A stretch of 64,000 nucleotides of DNA from Shewanella loihica PV-4 (GCF_000016065.1 NC_009092.1:2976001-3040000), one strand, 5' to 3'. Shown: positions 26,815 through 35,874, counted from the stretch's first letter. The notes: generated from the letters alone by a model not told the origin. Numbers and translations: made by a program.

Positions 26815-27735
26815 TTAATCGAACCACAATTCAGGTTCGCTTAGCAGGTTCTTACTGGTCTGTGACAAAAATGGATTATCCAGGCGAAACACACGTCGCT
26901 CGGTCAGCCTAGCCCGCCCCAACATACCTTCTGTGATGGCATGATGATAAAAAAGTTCATCGAAGCTGCCATCGCTCAACGCCGCGCGCAGGCCATATTC
27001 GATCCGCTCCGACAGCGCCAGATTATCAGGGCTAACGAAGAAATAGAGGGGCGCGGGATAGACGATGACGAACTGAGTATCCACCATCAGCTTTGGTCTG
27101 TCGGCAATCTCGTCCCAGGGCTCATGAAGCGCCCGCAGAAAATAGTCGAAGCGCCCCTTCTCCAGCATGGTCAACAGGCTGTGGGCCGCGCCCCTTACCA
27201 AGGTAAAGCCCTGACGCTGCAAGATGTCGCTATCTGGCCAGTCGCTGCCCTGGCCTACGGGTATCCTCTGGAGCTCTTCTATCTGGGTGATGTTGGCGAA
27301 ACGGGCCTCATCTTCGGTGCGTATGATGGCGATACGATGACCCATCAGTCCCTTGAGCAGGGGAAAGTAAACCGCGCGCAGCTGCCGCTCCCGGCTGATG
27401 CTGGTCATGGTCCACACCACATCCAGCTTGCCCTGCTCCACCAGCTTGATGGTGCGCCCCTGGGGCATATCCATCTCCACCGGCAGCAGGCGATAGTCGC
27501 CATATTGATCTTGGCTCTTCTCCATGGCCAGGCGTAGCAGGTCGATATAGTAGCTCTGTTTGGGATCAACAAAATGGGTCGACAGGTTGTAGCGCACCTC
27601 AGTCACCTCGGCCCGCGCCACAGCTGTCGTTATGAGACAGGTGGTTATGAGACTGGTAGTTATGAGACAAGCAGTAAACGAGCAAGCTTTTCTCAGACAA
27701 ACGAATGTCTTGCACGCCATCGCACTTTGCACCAT
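26815..27735 (-). CDS. Orphan family-3 type solute-binding protein
   Basis: 306 residues from ATG 27735, which has a strong GGAGG five bases upstream. The signal peptide is odd: its hydrophobic core contains LITT three times, encoded by a 15-bp tandem repeat, with cleavage probably after AVARA. The mature part has the bi-lobed binding fold (QGRTIKLVEQGKLDVVWTM, GHRIAIIRTEDEARF). No permease or ATPase is nearby; the next gene encodes a PAS-GGDEF cyclase, so a sensory role is as plausible as transport. Confidence 0.8.
   Translation of the reverse strand: MVQSAMACKTFVCLRKACSFTACLITTSLITTCLITTAVARAEVTEVRYNLSTHFVDPKQSYYIDLLRLAMEKSQDQYGDYRLLPVEMDMPQGRTIKLVEQGKLDVVWTMTSISRERQLRAVYFPLLKGLMGHRIAIIRTEDEARFANITQIEELQRIPVGQGSDWPDSDILQRQGFTLVRGAAHSLLTMLEKGRFDYFLRALHEPWDEIADRPKLMVDTQFVIVYPAPLYFFVSPDNLALSERIEYGLRAALSDGSFDELFYHHAITEGMLGRARLTERRVFRLDNPFLSQTSKNLLSEPELWFD
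27629..27673. repeat. In-frame 15-bp tandem repeat in the signal-peptide region
   Basis: Three units each starting GTTATGAGAC at 27629, 27644 and 27659. They encode LITT three times in the hydrophobic core of the minus-strand solute-binding protein's signal peptide. Confidence 0.9.
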
Positions 27736-27925
27736 CTCGCTCCTCCCTGATCCCACTGCCTTGAGTATAGCAGCCGATGCTGAGATAGAGAGCAGAGGGA
27801 GAGAACAGAGGGAGAGAGCCAAGAGCAGATCTTAACCAATGACAACAAGGCCAAGCGTCGGGCGCCGCAAAAGGGGAAAAATAGTGTAAACTGACGGGGT
27901 TTTTCGCCCAAGAGCTCTCTAGTAC

Positions 27926-27981
27926 GTAAAGCTAAGCCGTAAAAGATAAACCGCAAAAGATAAGCACCTAGAAGATAAGCC
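27926..27981. repeat. 14-bp degenerate tandem repeat upstream of the RluA-family gene
   Basis: Units at 27926-27938, 27939-27952, 27953-27966 and 27967-27981 share GYAAAAGATAAGCC. The array ends 4 bp before the ATG at 27986 and may therefore displace or alter the ribosome site. Confidence 0.75.
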
Positions 27982-27985
27982 TGCC

Positions 27986-28849
27986 ATGCAACCAGACTCC
28001 AAGCTAAGCCCTATCGAACATCACCTCAATGTCAGCCAGACAGAGACGGACGCCTGCACCCTGCTGGCCGAGGCGAGCCAGCTTTCCAAGCAGGAGATTA
28101 AACAGGCGATGGCCAAGGGCGCCGTGTGGCTCACGAGGGGAAAATACACTCAGCGTCTACGCCGAGCCAAGAAACCGCTTAAGCTTGGGGATCAGCTGCA
28201 CCTCTACTACAACCCTAAGGTACTGGCTCAGCAGGTAGAGGATGCCCAGCTGATTCTGGATAAGGGCGAATACAGTATCTGGTACAAGCCCTACGCCATG
28301 TTGTGTCAGGGCTCAAAATGGAGCGATCACACCACCATCAACCGCTTCGTCGAGACTCATCTCACGCCCCAGCGCCCCGCCTTTATCATCCACCGTCTGG
28401 ACAGGGCGGCGACGGGATTGGTGATCATAGGCCACAGCAAAACGATTACGGCGGCGCTCGCGGCCCAGTTCGAGCATCGCGAGCTGGACAAACAGTACAG
28501 GGTGATCGTCAAAGGGGAGTTTCCCAAGGCCACACGCACCATCACCACTGAGGTGGACGGCAAGCCGGCGTGTTCCCATGCCAGTCTGGTGGAATACGAC
28601 AGTGAGCTGGATATGTCCCTGGTGCAGGTAAAGATAGAGACGGGCCGCAAGCATCAGATCCGCATCCATATGGCCAGCATAGGCTTTCCCGTGGTGGGTG
28701 ACAGACAACATGGCGGCGCCGAGACCGGCGATGTGAATCTGCAGCTCACCGCCTGCTTTTTGGATTTCACCTGCCCCCTAAACCAACAGCCTCTGCATGT
28801 GGCACTCCCCGAGGCGCTGCAGCCCAGCCTAGCAGCACTTAAGGTTTGA
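27986..28849 (+). CDS. RluA-family RNA pseudouridine synthase
   Basis: 287 residues, the usual RluA-family size. The catalytic HRLDRAATG (about 131-139) with its Asp and the later GRKHQIRIHM are present. An N-terminal S4-like portion (SKQEIKQAMAKGAVWL) precedes the catalytic domain. Target RNA is not predictable; TruC and RluA clades are both possible. There is no clear Shine-Dalgarno sequence because a 14-bp repeat array occupies that space. It ends 7 bp from the convergent kefB. Confidence 0.87.
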   Translation: MQPDSKLSPIEHHLNVSQTETDACTLLAEASQLSKQEIKQAMAKGAVWLTRGKYTQRLRRAKKPLKLGDQLHLYYNPKVLAQQVEDAQLILDKGEYSIWYKPYAMLCQGSKWSDHTTINRFVETHLTPQRPAFIIHRLDRAATGLVIIGHSKTITAALAAQFEHRELDKQYRVIVKGEFPKATRTITTEVDGKPACSHASLVEYDSELDMSLVQVKIETGRKHQIRIHMASIGFPVVGDRQHGGAETGDVNLQLTACFLDFTCPLNQQPLHVALPEALQPSLAALKV

Positions 28850-28856
28850 GCGCCGC

Positions 28857-30845
28857 TTAAGGCTTGATCTGCTCGTCACCAGGCGTCGATGGCAAAGGCT
28901 CATCGACCCGCTTGACGGTCAGGGGCTCATCGCCGTCCAGTAGCTCGTCATAGCCCTTGGGCGGCGGCGTCCAGCCCCGCTCGCTCATGGCATACTTATC
29001 GTTTCTATCCCTGGCCATGGCGGCCTTGATGGTCTCTTCAAGCTCGATAAACAGCTTGCGATAGTTGTTATCGAATCGCTCGCCGCTGCTGTCATCTTTC
29101 CAGGCGCCGTAGAGCATGTCGGAGCTGCGCTTCTCGATGCGCTTGAAGGTGTTCTTCTGCTGCTCCACATGGAAGGGGTGAAAGCCGAGACACTTCATGG
29201 CGTCGGCCCCCAGCTCAAGGGCTGAGAGCAGGGTCTCCTTCTGGATGAAATCGGCACCTGCATCCCGCAGCAGATAGGCATGACCGCGGTCGAACGCCCG
29301 GGCAAGCACCTTGACCTTGGGATAGCTGTGCTTGACATACTTCACCAGCTCCACCGCGCTGTCTCGATTGTCCATGGCCACCACCAACAGGGAGGCTTCC
29401 TCTATCCCAGCCGTATGCAGCAGGTCCGGGCGGGTCGCATCACCAAAATAACTCTTCACATTGATGCGCCGCAGCATATCCACCTGGCTAATCTGATGAT
29501 CCAGCACCACAGTCTTGATGCCATTGGCGCTCAGCAGGCGATTGATCACCTGTCCGAAACGACCGACGCCCGCGATGATCACGCTGCCGTGCTCATCTAT
29601 GGTGTCCGCCTCGCGATCCGCCTTGGCGCTGCGATACCTGGGCTCAATAAAACGCTCAAACAGAATAAACAGTCCTGGGGTCAACATCATGCTCAGGGCC
29701 ACCACCAATGAGAGCTTCTGCGCCAGCTCGCTCGGCAGCACATGATTCTGCACGGTGAAACTGAGCAGCACGAAACCAAACTCCCCTGCCTGGGCCAGAC
29801 TGAGGGCGAACAGCCAGCGATCGCTTTTGCCTATCTTGAACACAGGCGAGATCAGCAAGAGCACCAAGGCCTTAAGCACTATGATCCCCAGGGTCAGCCC
29901 CAGGATGAGGCCGAGATCCTGCCACAGGATGCCAAAATCGATACCGGCACCGACTGTGATAAAGAAAAGCCCCAACAGCAAGCCCTTGAAGGGGTCGATA
30001 TTGGACTCAAGTTCATGGCGAAACTCACTGTTGGCCAACACCACGCCCGCCAAAAAGGTGCCCAGAGCCGGCGAAAGCCCCACCAGGCTCATCAGGGCCG
30101 CGATGCCAATCACCAACATCAGGGCGGTGGCGGTAAAGATCTCCCTCACCCCGGATGAGGCCACGAAACGAAACAGGGGACGGCTCAGGTAGTGGCCGCC
30201 CACCACTAAGATGGCGATAGCCGCGACGATCACTATGGCGTAGGCCCAGGGCGGCAAGCCGGCCACCAGACTTATCTCTTCGTGCTTGGTCGCCACCTGA
30301 GTCGCCGCCTGCTGCGCCTGCTCCACCAGCTCCGGCAGGGCCAACAGTGGGATAAAGGCCAGCATGGGGATCACAGCGATATCTTGAAACAGCAACACAG
30401 AGAAGGCGTTTCGGCCACCATCGGTGCGATTGAGTCCCTTCTCGTTAAAGGTTTGCAACACGATCGCCGTCGATGAGAGCGCGAAGATAAGGCCTATGGT
30501 AAAGGCGATGCTCCACTGCACCTCGAAATAGAGCGCAATGGCCGCCACGGCGGCCGTGGTCAGCGTAAGCTGCAACCCACCCAGGCCCATCAGGCGGTTC
30601 CGCATGGCCCACAGCATCTTAGGTTCGAGCTCGAGTCCCACCACAAACAGCATCATCACCACACCGAACTCGGCAAAGTGCTGAATGACTGAGGTCTCCT
30701 CCCCCACTAGGCCGATCACAGGCCCTATCACCACCCCGGCGATCAGGTAGCCAAGTACCGAACCCAGGCCAAAACGCCTGGCCAGGGGCACGGCGATCAC
30801 GGCGGCGACCAGATAGATAAAGGCTTGCAGGAAATAGTTAGTCAT
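28857..30845 (-). CDS. kefB: KefB/KefC-type glutathione-gated K+/H+ antiporter
   Basis: 662 residues of the CPA2 family. An N-terminal membrane part of about 12 segments (residues 1-385, with FGLGSVLGYLIAG, FGVVMMLFVVGLELEP and LSSTAIVLQ) is followed by an RCK/TrkA-N nucleotide-binding domain (GVGRFGQVINRLL, FGDATRPDLL, about 405-530) and a charged tail. Such systems export K+ to acidify the cytoplasm during electrophile stress. The ancillary flavodoxin-like gene lies 5 bp upstream, as in E. coli kefGB. The tail is longer than in E. coli KefB (601 aa). Confidence 0.92.
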   Translation of the reverse strand: MTNYFLQAFIYLVAAVIAVPLARRFGLGSVLGYLIAGVVIGPVIGLVGEETSVIQHFAEFGVVMMLFVVGLELEPKMLWAMRNRLMGLGGLQLTLTTAAVAAIALYFEVQWSIAFTIGLIFALSSTAIVLQTFNEKGLNRTDGGRNAFSVLLFQDIAVIPMLAFIPLLALPELVEQAQQAATQVATKHEEISLVAGLPPWAYAIVIVAAIAILVVGGHYLSRPLFRFVASSGVREIFTATALMLVIGIAALMSLVGLSPALGTFLAGVVLANSEFRHELESNIDPFKGLLLGLFFITVGAGIDFGILWQDLGLILGLTLGIIVLKALVLLLISPVFKIGKSDRWLFALSLAQAGEFGFVLLSFTVQNHVLPSELAQKLSLVVALSMMLTPGLFILFERFIEPRYRSAKADREADTIDEHGSVIIAGVGRFGQVINRLLSANGIKTVVLDHQISQVDMLRRINVKSYFGDATRPDLLHTAGIEEASLLVVAMDNRDSAVELVKYVKHSYPKVKVLARAFDRGHAYLLRDAGADFIQKETLLSALELGADAMKCLGFHPFHVEQQKNTFKRIEKRSSDMLYGAWKDDSSGERFDNNYRKLFIELEETIKAAMARDRNDKYAMSERGWTPPPKGYDELLDGDEPLTVKRVDEPLPSTPGDEQIKP

Positions 30846-30850
30846 GGCGC

Positions 30851-31468
30851 TTACCCCGTGATGATCTGATCCAGATGGCCGTTTAACCTCTCAAGCTTGG
30901 CGGCCAGACGGCGATTGAGCTTGCCCGCCACCAGGGCTGTGAGCAGCTCGCGCCACTCCTCGAGGTGCTGCGCCATCAGGCCATCTTCGACGGCGGTGCG
31001 GGCACCAAACAATGCGAATGGCGGCAGATAACGCATACCGGTGAGGCTGGCGGTCTGCTCCAACGGCGCCAGCAGCTGTTTCAGGGTGAAATGATTGTAA
31101 CCCTCGGCCTGATAGGCCTCCTCCTTACCCCCGGCCGTGATGGCGCAGAAGAAGCGCTTACCCTTGAGTGCATTGCCATCCGTGCCATAGGCAAAGCCAT
31201 ATTCCAGCACCAGGTCTTGCCACTCCTTTAGGATGGCGGGCGTGGAATACCAGTAGAGGGGAAACTGAAAGATCACCACATCATGGGCCAGCAGGCGCTG
31301 CTGCTCGCGCTCTATGTCGATATCAAACTCGGGATACTCGCCATAGAGATCCACAGTGGTGACACCGGGTATCGTCTTGGCCAGTTCAAACAGGGGCAGA
31401 TTAACTTCAGATCTATGTTGGGAAGGATGCGCCAATAACAGGAGTACGGCTTGTTGTGGCTCTGACAT
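30851..31468 (-). CDS. kefG: KefG/KefF-type NAD(P)H oxidoreductase, ancillary to KefB
   Basis: 205 residues with a flavodoxin-like quinone reductase fold: LLLLAHPSQHRSEVN at the start, FQFPLYWYSTPAILKEW (about 91-107) and AITAGGKEEAY. In E. coli KefF and KefG bind their partner antiporters and are required for full activity. Position immediately upstream of kefB on the same strand supports this. The order is that of kefG-kefB; sequence alone does not separate KefG from KefF. Confidence 0.88.
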   Translation of the reverse strand: MSEPQQAVLLLLAHPSQHRSEVNLPLFELAKTIPGVTTVDLYGEYPEFDIDIEREQQRLLAHDVVIFQFPLYWYSTPAILKEWQDLVLEYGFAYGTDGNALKGKRFFCAITAGGKEEAYQAEGYNHFTLKQLLAPLEQTASLTGMRYLPPFALFGARTAVEDGLMAQHLEEWRELLTALVAGKLNRRLAAKLERLNGHLDQIITG

Positions 31469-31593
31469 GAGGATCCATTCTCGAGGGTGACGCGTCGGGT
31501 GAATACCGGGCGCTAGGTCTAGATAAAATAGCGCCTAACACCTTGTTCTTCAAGCGCAGCCAGCGCCAGTCTGGGCAATTTTTTCCGTTTAGC

Positions 31594-31687
31594 CTGTTAT
31601 GTGCCAGGTCTGTTATTTGCCAGGGCGGTTATGTGCCTGTGCGTTATGTACCAGGTCTGTTATTTACCAGGCCGTTACGTCCCGAGA
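31594..31687. repeat. 16-bp degenerate tandem repeat, six units
   Basis: Units begin at 31594, 31610, 31626, 31642, 31657 and 31673 (16, 16, 16, 15, 16 and 15 bp), consensus CTGTTATGTGCCAGGT. The array fills the gap between kefG and the GNAT gene and ends 12 bp from the GNAT stop, which itself lies in a GTTATT. Confidence 0.9.
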
Positions 31688-31698
31688 GCCTAGCAAGG

Positions 31699-32244
31699 TT
31701 ATTCGGGGGTGCGGAAGAGATAGAGGCGAACCCCGTCATCCTCGTAGCAGTCTATCTGCTCCATACCCGCCTTTTCCAGCACACGGCTGGAGGCGACGTT
31801 TTCCACCATCACCTCGGCATAAACGCAGGCTATGCCTAATATCTCTCTGGCGTAATGCAGACAGGCAATCACGGCCTCGGTGGCCAGCCCCTTGCCCCAA
31901 TACTCGGGCAGCATGCGATAGCCGATATCCACCCCGCCCAGGCCGCGGTTGAGCAGCGGCTCATACTTGACGCCGCAGAAGCCGATAAGCTCATTGCTCT
32001 GCTTGTGGATCAGCGCATAACGGGCATAGCCTGGGTCGCGATAACCTGCGAGCCAATACTTCTCAATGACATGCCTGGCATCATCCAGGCTCTTGACCGC
32101 ATCCTCATCGCCGGTATAACGCACCACCTCTGGATGAGAGGAGAAACGGTACACCGCCTCTGCATCCTCCATCACAAACTGGCGCATGGTGAGCCTGGGT
32201 GTCTCGATCAGAGTAGGCGCTGCGCCCGTATCCGCTTTAGTCAT
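31699..32244 (-). CDS. GNAT-family N-acetyltransferase (RimJ/RimL-like)
   Basis: 181 residues. [10 protein letters not shown] at the start, the acetyl-CoA loop [13 protein letters not shown] (about 117-129) and the [13 protein letters not shown] segment are typical of the RimJ/RimL subgroup, which acetylates protein N-termini or small amines. ATG 32244 overlaps the metA stop by 8 bp, so translation is coupled to metA. Whether the enzyme acts in methionine metabolism is unknown. Confidence 0.88.
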   Translation of the reverse strand: MTKADTGAAPTLIETPRLTMRQFVMEDAEAVYRFSSHPEVVRYTGDEDAVKSLDDARHVIEKYWLAGYRDPGYARYALIHKQSNELIGFCGVKYEPLLNRGLGGVDIGYRMLPEYWGKGLATEAVIACLHYAREILGIACVYAEVMVENVASSRVLEKAGMEQIDCYEDDGVRLYLFRTPE

Positions 32245-33202
32245 TGTCCTCGGCATCCTTGTACTCATGCTCCCAGGGGGTGATAGCGCTCATATCATGG
32301 AGATCATAGGGGGTCAGCTGGTAGACATAGTAGTTAAGCCAGTTGCTGACCAAGAGACTGCCGTGACCATGCCAGCGGGCGACTGGCGCCTGACTGGGGT
32401 CATCGCCGCGAAAATAGTTTTTCGGCACTCTCGGGTTAAGGCCTTCGGCGAGATCTCGCTGATACTCGTCTTTCAGGGTGGATTTCTGATATTCGGGGTG
32501 GCCCATCACAAACAGGTTGCGATTGTTGCGGCTCAGCACCAGGTAGGCGCCCGCCTCGTCGGACTCGGCCAGCACCTGCAGCTCCTTGTGAGCCTTGAGA
32601 TCGGCCACTTCCATCTCGGCAAAGCGAGAATGGGGCGCGAAGAACTCATCGTCAAAGCCCCGCAGCAGCGGAAAATGTTTATGGGTGCGCTGGTGATTAA
32701 ACACTCCGGAGCGCTTGGCCGAGAGCAGCTTACGCTGCAGGCCATAGAGGTGATACAGGGCCGCGTGGGCCGCCCAGCAGAGAAACAGCACCGAGGTCAC
32801 ATGGTGCTGGGACCAGTCGATGATCTCGCGAATATGATCCCAGTAGGTTACCTCTTCAAACTCTATCTGCCCCAAAGGCGCGCCCGTGATGATCAGGCCA
32901 TCGTAATTCTTATGGCGCACCGCCTCGAAATCACGATAGAAGTTGTTCATATGGTCGATAGAGGTGTGCTTGGAGACCTTGTCATGGATGCGCAGCAGAT
33001 CCACATCCACCTGCAAGGGGGTATTACCCAGGAGGCGAAGCAGCTGAGTCTCAGTCTCTATCTTGTTTGGCATCAGGTTGAGGATCAGCACCTTCATGGG
33101 TCTGATATCCTGATTGGCCGCCCGGGTCTCGGACATGACAAAGATATTTTCTGATTCGAGAATTTCCGCCGCTGGCAGATTATCGGGAATTTTTACCGGC
33201 AT
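32237..33202 (-). CDS. metA: Homoserine O-succinyltransferase
   Basis: 321 residues, close to the E. coli length (309). It activates homoserine for methionine synthesis. The catalytic Cys is in [10 protein letters not shown] (about 142), and the His/Glu pair in VMGHPEYQ (about 235-237). N-terminal DNLPAAEIL and [15 protein letters not shown] are family signatures. Some MetA enzymes use acetyl-CoA instead; this cannot be settled by eye. No MetJ-like operator was found in the short 73-bp upstream gap. Confidence 0.95.
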   Translation of the reverse strand: MPVKIPDNLPAAEILESENIFVMSETRAANQDIRPMKVLILNLMPNKIETETQLLRLLGNTPLQVDVDLLRIHDKVSKHTSIDHMNNFYRDFEAVRHKNYDGLIITGAPLGQIEFEEVTYWDHIREIIDWSQHHVTSVLFLCWAAHAALYHLYGLQRKLLSAKRSGVFNHQRTHKHFPLLRGFDDEFFAPHSRFAEMEVADLKAHKELQVLAESDEAGAYLVLSRNNRNLFVMGHPEYQKSTLKDEYQRDLAEGLNPRVPKNYFRGDDPSQAPVARWHGHGSLLVSNWLNYYVYQLTPYDLHDMSAITPWEHEYKDAEDND

Positions 33203-33275
33203 ACCGCGCCTCTTTCGACCTGGTTAACAGAGCCCCACAACAGGCTAGGTGTCGCAAGCGGCGCGGTGTATCACC

Positions 33276-33677
33276 TTAACCGCCGACGCGCTGCACTAGC
33301 ACAGAGATAGGCGCACTATCGCCTAAATCTATGGGGTAGGATTGAGTATTGATGAACATCAGCTTGCCATCCAGGGTGATCTTGGCGCCCACACTATAGG
33401 TGTGTCCCGCCTCGAACTGATCCCTTGGGATGACAAAACCAAAGGGTGCCGGCGTGGTCACATCGTCGCGCTCGAAGGCCGCTAACACCACGGCAGGCGC
33501 ATCCATCTTAGACACGTCCTGGATCTGCACTGACAGCACAGCCTGGGGTGGTAAGGCGATTCGCTCCTTAAACCAAACCTCCCCCTGGATCTCCACGCTG
33601 GCATTAGGGGTTGCACAAGCCGTCAACAGGCCCGCACTCATCGCCACTGCCGCTAGGGGTTTTAACCATCTGTTCAT
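33276..33677 (-). CDS. YbaY-like outer-membrane lipoprotein
   Basis: 133 residues with a lipobox LLTAC and a single beta-sandwich domain of the YbaY/HslJ type (VSVQIQDVS-like strand, AVVLAAFE, FGFVIPRDQFEAGHTYSVGAKI). AGGAG is correctly spaced before ATG 33677. Function is unknown. A paralogue lies at 36529-36921; they share the PPQ/LPQG, IQDVS/VIDLD and PVPFKF-like pattern. Confidence 0.82.
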   Translation of the reverse strand: MNRWLKPLAAVAMSAGLLTACATPNASVEIQGEVWFKERIALPPQAVLSVQIQDVSKMDAPAVVLAAFERDDVTTPAPFGFVIPRDQFEAGHTYSVGAKITLDGKLMFINTQSYPIDLGDSAPISVLVQRVGG

Positions 33678-33795
33678 ACTCTTGCTCCTAATCATACATC
33701 AAGACTTCTGGATGTCCATATGTCTATACTATAAATCTTGTTCTCTATCAGAGATCTTCATATCATAGGCGAACCATTTATTGAGAAATAGCCTC

Positions 33796-34566
33796 ATGTC
33801 TCAAGCTACTGCAATAATTGTGGGCGCCAGCTCACTCGTTAGTCGTGAAATTGCCAAACAACTTGCCGAGCAAGGCGTCGAACTGGCCCTGCTGGCACAA
33901 GATACCGAATCCCTTAAGGAATTTTCTCAGTCTCTGCCTACCCAGGTCAGCCTACATGAGCTGGCGATAGAGAGACCAAAGGATATCATCGCCACCCTGG
34001 AAAGCATCTGGCAGCAACTGGGCGGCGCCCATCTGGTGATCGTCAATACCGGCCTCAATGGCTATGACGCCTCCCTGCCCTGGCAACTGGAACAGGATAT
34101 TATTACCGTCAATGTGCAGGGCTATAGCGCCATATGCAATACGGCATTCAGACTATTTGTCGATCAAGGCTATGGCCAGCTTGCCGCCATTAACTCCATC
34201 GCCGGACTGAGGGGCGGCCCCAGCGTGGCCTATCATGCCTCCAAGGCCTATGCCAGCAGCTACCTCGAAGGGCTGAGCATGCATGCCCAGCGCCTCAAGC
34301 TGCCGATCACCATTAGCGATCTTCAGCTTGGTCTGCTGGACAAGGCGGCCATGCAGCAGAGCCGTCTCTGGCTATCACCACCCCATGAGGTGGCGCGCCA
34401 GGCACTCAAAGCGATGCAGAAAGGTAAGCGCCGCGCCTATATCACCAAGCGTTGGCGTCTGGTGGCCTGGTTAACCAAGCTGCTGCCTGAATTTATCTAC
34501 AACACGCGTCACTGGCGTACCAAGGAAGAGCGCAAGGCGGCCAGAGCGGCCAAGAAGGCCCAATAG
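33796..34566 (+). CDS. Short-chain dehydrogenase/reductase family protein
   Basis: About 256 residues, a Rossmann SDR. The N-terminal IIVGASSLVSREIAKQL is a variant of TGxxxGxG in which the second and third glycines are replaced by Ser/Val, so cofactor binding may be altered. The catalytic Ser and YHASK pair are present (INSIAG, then AYHASKAY). The C-terminus is strongly basic. ATG 33796 is preferred over TTG 33781. Substrate unknown. Confidence 0.8.
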   Translation: MSQATAIIVGASSLVSREIAKQLAEQGVELALLAQDTESLKEFSQSLPTQVSLHELAIERPKDIIATLESIWQQLGGAHLVIVNTGLNGYDASLPWQLEQDIITVNVQGYSAICNTAFRLFVDQGYGQLAAINSIAGLRGGPSVAYHASKAYASSYLEGLSMHAQRLKLPITISDLQLGLLDKAAMQQSRLWLSPPHEVARQALKAMQKGKRRAYITKRWRLVAWLTKLLPEFIYNTRHWRTKEERKAARAAKKAQ

Positions 34567-34600
34567 GCCAAAGAAAGCAGAAAGTTAAAAAGCAGAGATG

Positions 34601-34626
34601 AAAAAGGAGCCGATTGGCTCCTTTTT
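34601..34626. terminator. Bidirectional terminator between the SDR gene and ompW
   Basis: AAAAAGGAGCC (34601-34611), loop GATT, GGCTCCTTTTT (34616-34626). A- and T-runs on both sides serve the convergent genes. Confidence 0.9.
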
Positions 34627-34646
34627 CTTTTCGCTATCTAGCGAGA

Positions 34647-35288
34647 TTAGAATGTGTAGCCTACGCTCACCATGTAAACCCAAGGATCGATATCGGTTTC
34701 GATGCTAACCGCTTGACCGGCAAGCTTGAAGTTCACGTCGGTATTGATCTTGGCGTACCACACTGAGGCGTTAACCAACCAGTTCTTGTTCACTTGGTAG
34801 TCGATACCCGCTTGCGCCGCTAAGCCCCATGAGTTGCTTAGGCTAAGGTCGGTCAATGCACCATCGAGGTCATTGGTAAATTCACTGTCGAAGAAGTTAG
34901 TGAAGTTCACACCGGCACCGATATAAGGACGTAGCTTAGAATCGGCCGAACCAAAGTAATATTGAGCCACTAAGGTAGGTGGCAGGTGCTTGGTCTCGGC
35001 AATCTTACCAACGCCTTTTAGCGATACGTCATGGCTAAAAGGGGTAGCGGCCAACAACTCGATACCAATGTTGTCGGTCAGCATGTAACCGAAGTTCAGA
35101 CCCAGCTGCGTGTTGCTGCTGATGTTGAATTCGCCAAAACCAGCAACGTCTTCGCTCGACTCATTAGGGGCAACAACAACACCACCGGCACGAACGATGA
35201 TGTCACCAGCTTGGTGAGCAGAAGCGGCAAATCCAGTAGACAGTAGGGCGGCAGCGATCAGACCTGAAACGATAGTTTTTTTCATCAT
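34647..35288 (-). CDS. ompW: OmpW, eight-stranded outer-membrane protein
   Basis: 213 residues. A signal peptide ending ASA precedes HQAGDIIVRAGGVVVAPNE, a typical OmpW mature start. Later marks are NFGYMLTDNIGIELLAATPF, PPTLVAQYYFG, YIGAGVNFTNFF and the C-terminal MVSVGYTF with terminal Phe. OmpW forms a small hydrophobic-channel barrel. The upstream region holds a perfect FNR/EtrA-type box and a good CRP-type site, so anaerobic and carbon control are likely. Confidence 0.94.
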   Translation of the reverse strand: MMKKTIVSGLIAAALLSTGFAASAHQAGDIIVRAGGVVVAPNESSEDVAGFGEFNISSNTQLGLNFGYMLTDNIGIELLAATPFSHDVSLKGVGKIAETKHLPPTLVAQYYFGSADSKLRPYIGAGVNFTNFFDSEFTNDLDGALTDLSLSNSWGLAAQAGIDYQVNKNWLVNASVWYAKINTDVNFKLAGQAVSIETDIDPWVYMVSVGYTF

Positions 35289-35378
35289 ACTACTCCATTA
35301 ATACAACAGTTAACGTTGTTTTTATTATCAAAATCCTTACATTTGCGCGTATCCTGCCAGATAGGCACCAAGAAGTTC

Positions 35379-35392
35379 TTGATCCAAATCAA
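35379..35392 (-). promoter_or_regulatory. FNR/EtrA-type binding site upstream of ompW
   Basis: TTGATCCAAATCAA matches the consensus TTGAT-N4-ATCAA at all ten fixed positions, 91 bp upstream of the ompW ATG. Confidence 0.75.
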
Positions 35393-35427
35393 TAAGCTAG
35401 GGTAATACCCCTTTTTGTATAGCTAGG

Positions 35428-35443
35428 CGCGATCCAGATCACA
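35428..35443 (-). promoter_or_regulatory. CRP-type binding site upstream of ompW
   Basis: The core GCGATCCAGATCAC (35429-35442) matches the CRP palindrome GTGATCTAGATCAC at 12 of 14 positions. It lies about 50 bp farther from ompW than the FNR-type box. Confidence 0.6.
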
Positions 35444-35736
35444 GCAAATAAACAAACATTGACAATACCCCTTTAATTTCCGTGACCCATATCCGCATCG
35501 TTCACTTGTTGATCAACCAAGGCGAACTCCATCAAATTCAATTATTAACAAACTGACAACACAACATGAATTGGCGCTGCATTTAAGCATACGCCTCAAA
35601 AAAGATTGCTGATGGAAACTCCACTAACTGAGGGAAGTGAACAAGCGATAACGGCCTAAAGACGCACCACAAACTTGGCAGATATGGGTGCAGGGGTTAG
35701 CGCATCAAGCTGACCGGGTAACTTTGATAGCCTGGG

Positions 35737-35820
35737 GCGGCGCAAGGAATATGGCGCGAGACATACACCGCTAGGAATACGGCGCTATGAATAAGCCGCT
35801 AGAAATACGCCACTAATAAT
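35737..35820. repeat. 14-bp tandem repeat array, six units (GC-rich family)
   Basis: Six exact 14-bp units starting at 35737, 35751, 35765, 35779, 35793 and 35807; consensus ACGCCGCTAGGAAT. The last four are the most alike. Confidence 0.88.
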
Positions 35821-35874
35821 AAGAGGCGCCTGCTTTTGCAGCTCCCTGATGGCAAAGCTAAGGAGACACTTTTT

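Noticed and set aside
32186..33154. 322-residue plus-strand frame opposite metA
   Set aside because: Shadow of metA in an antisense frame caused by GC-rich codon use; no domain features.
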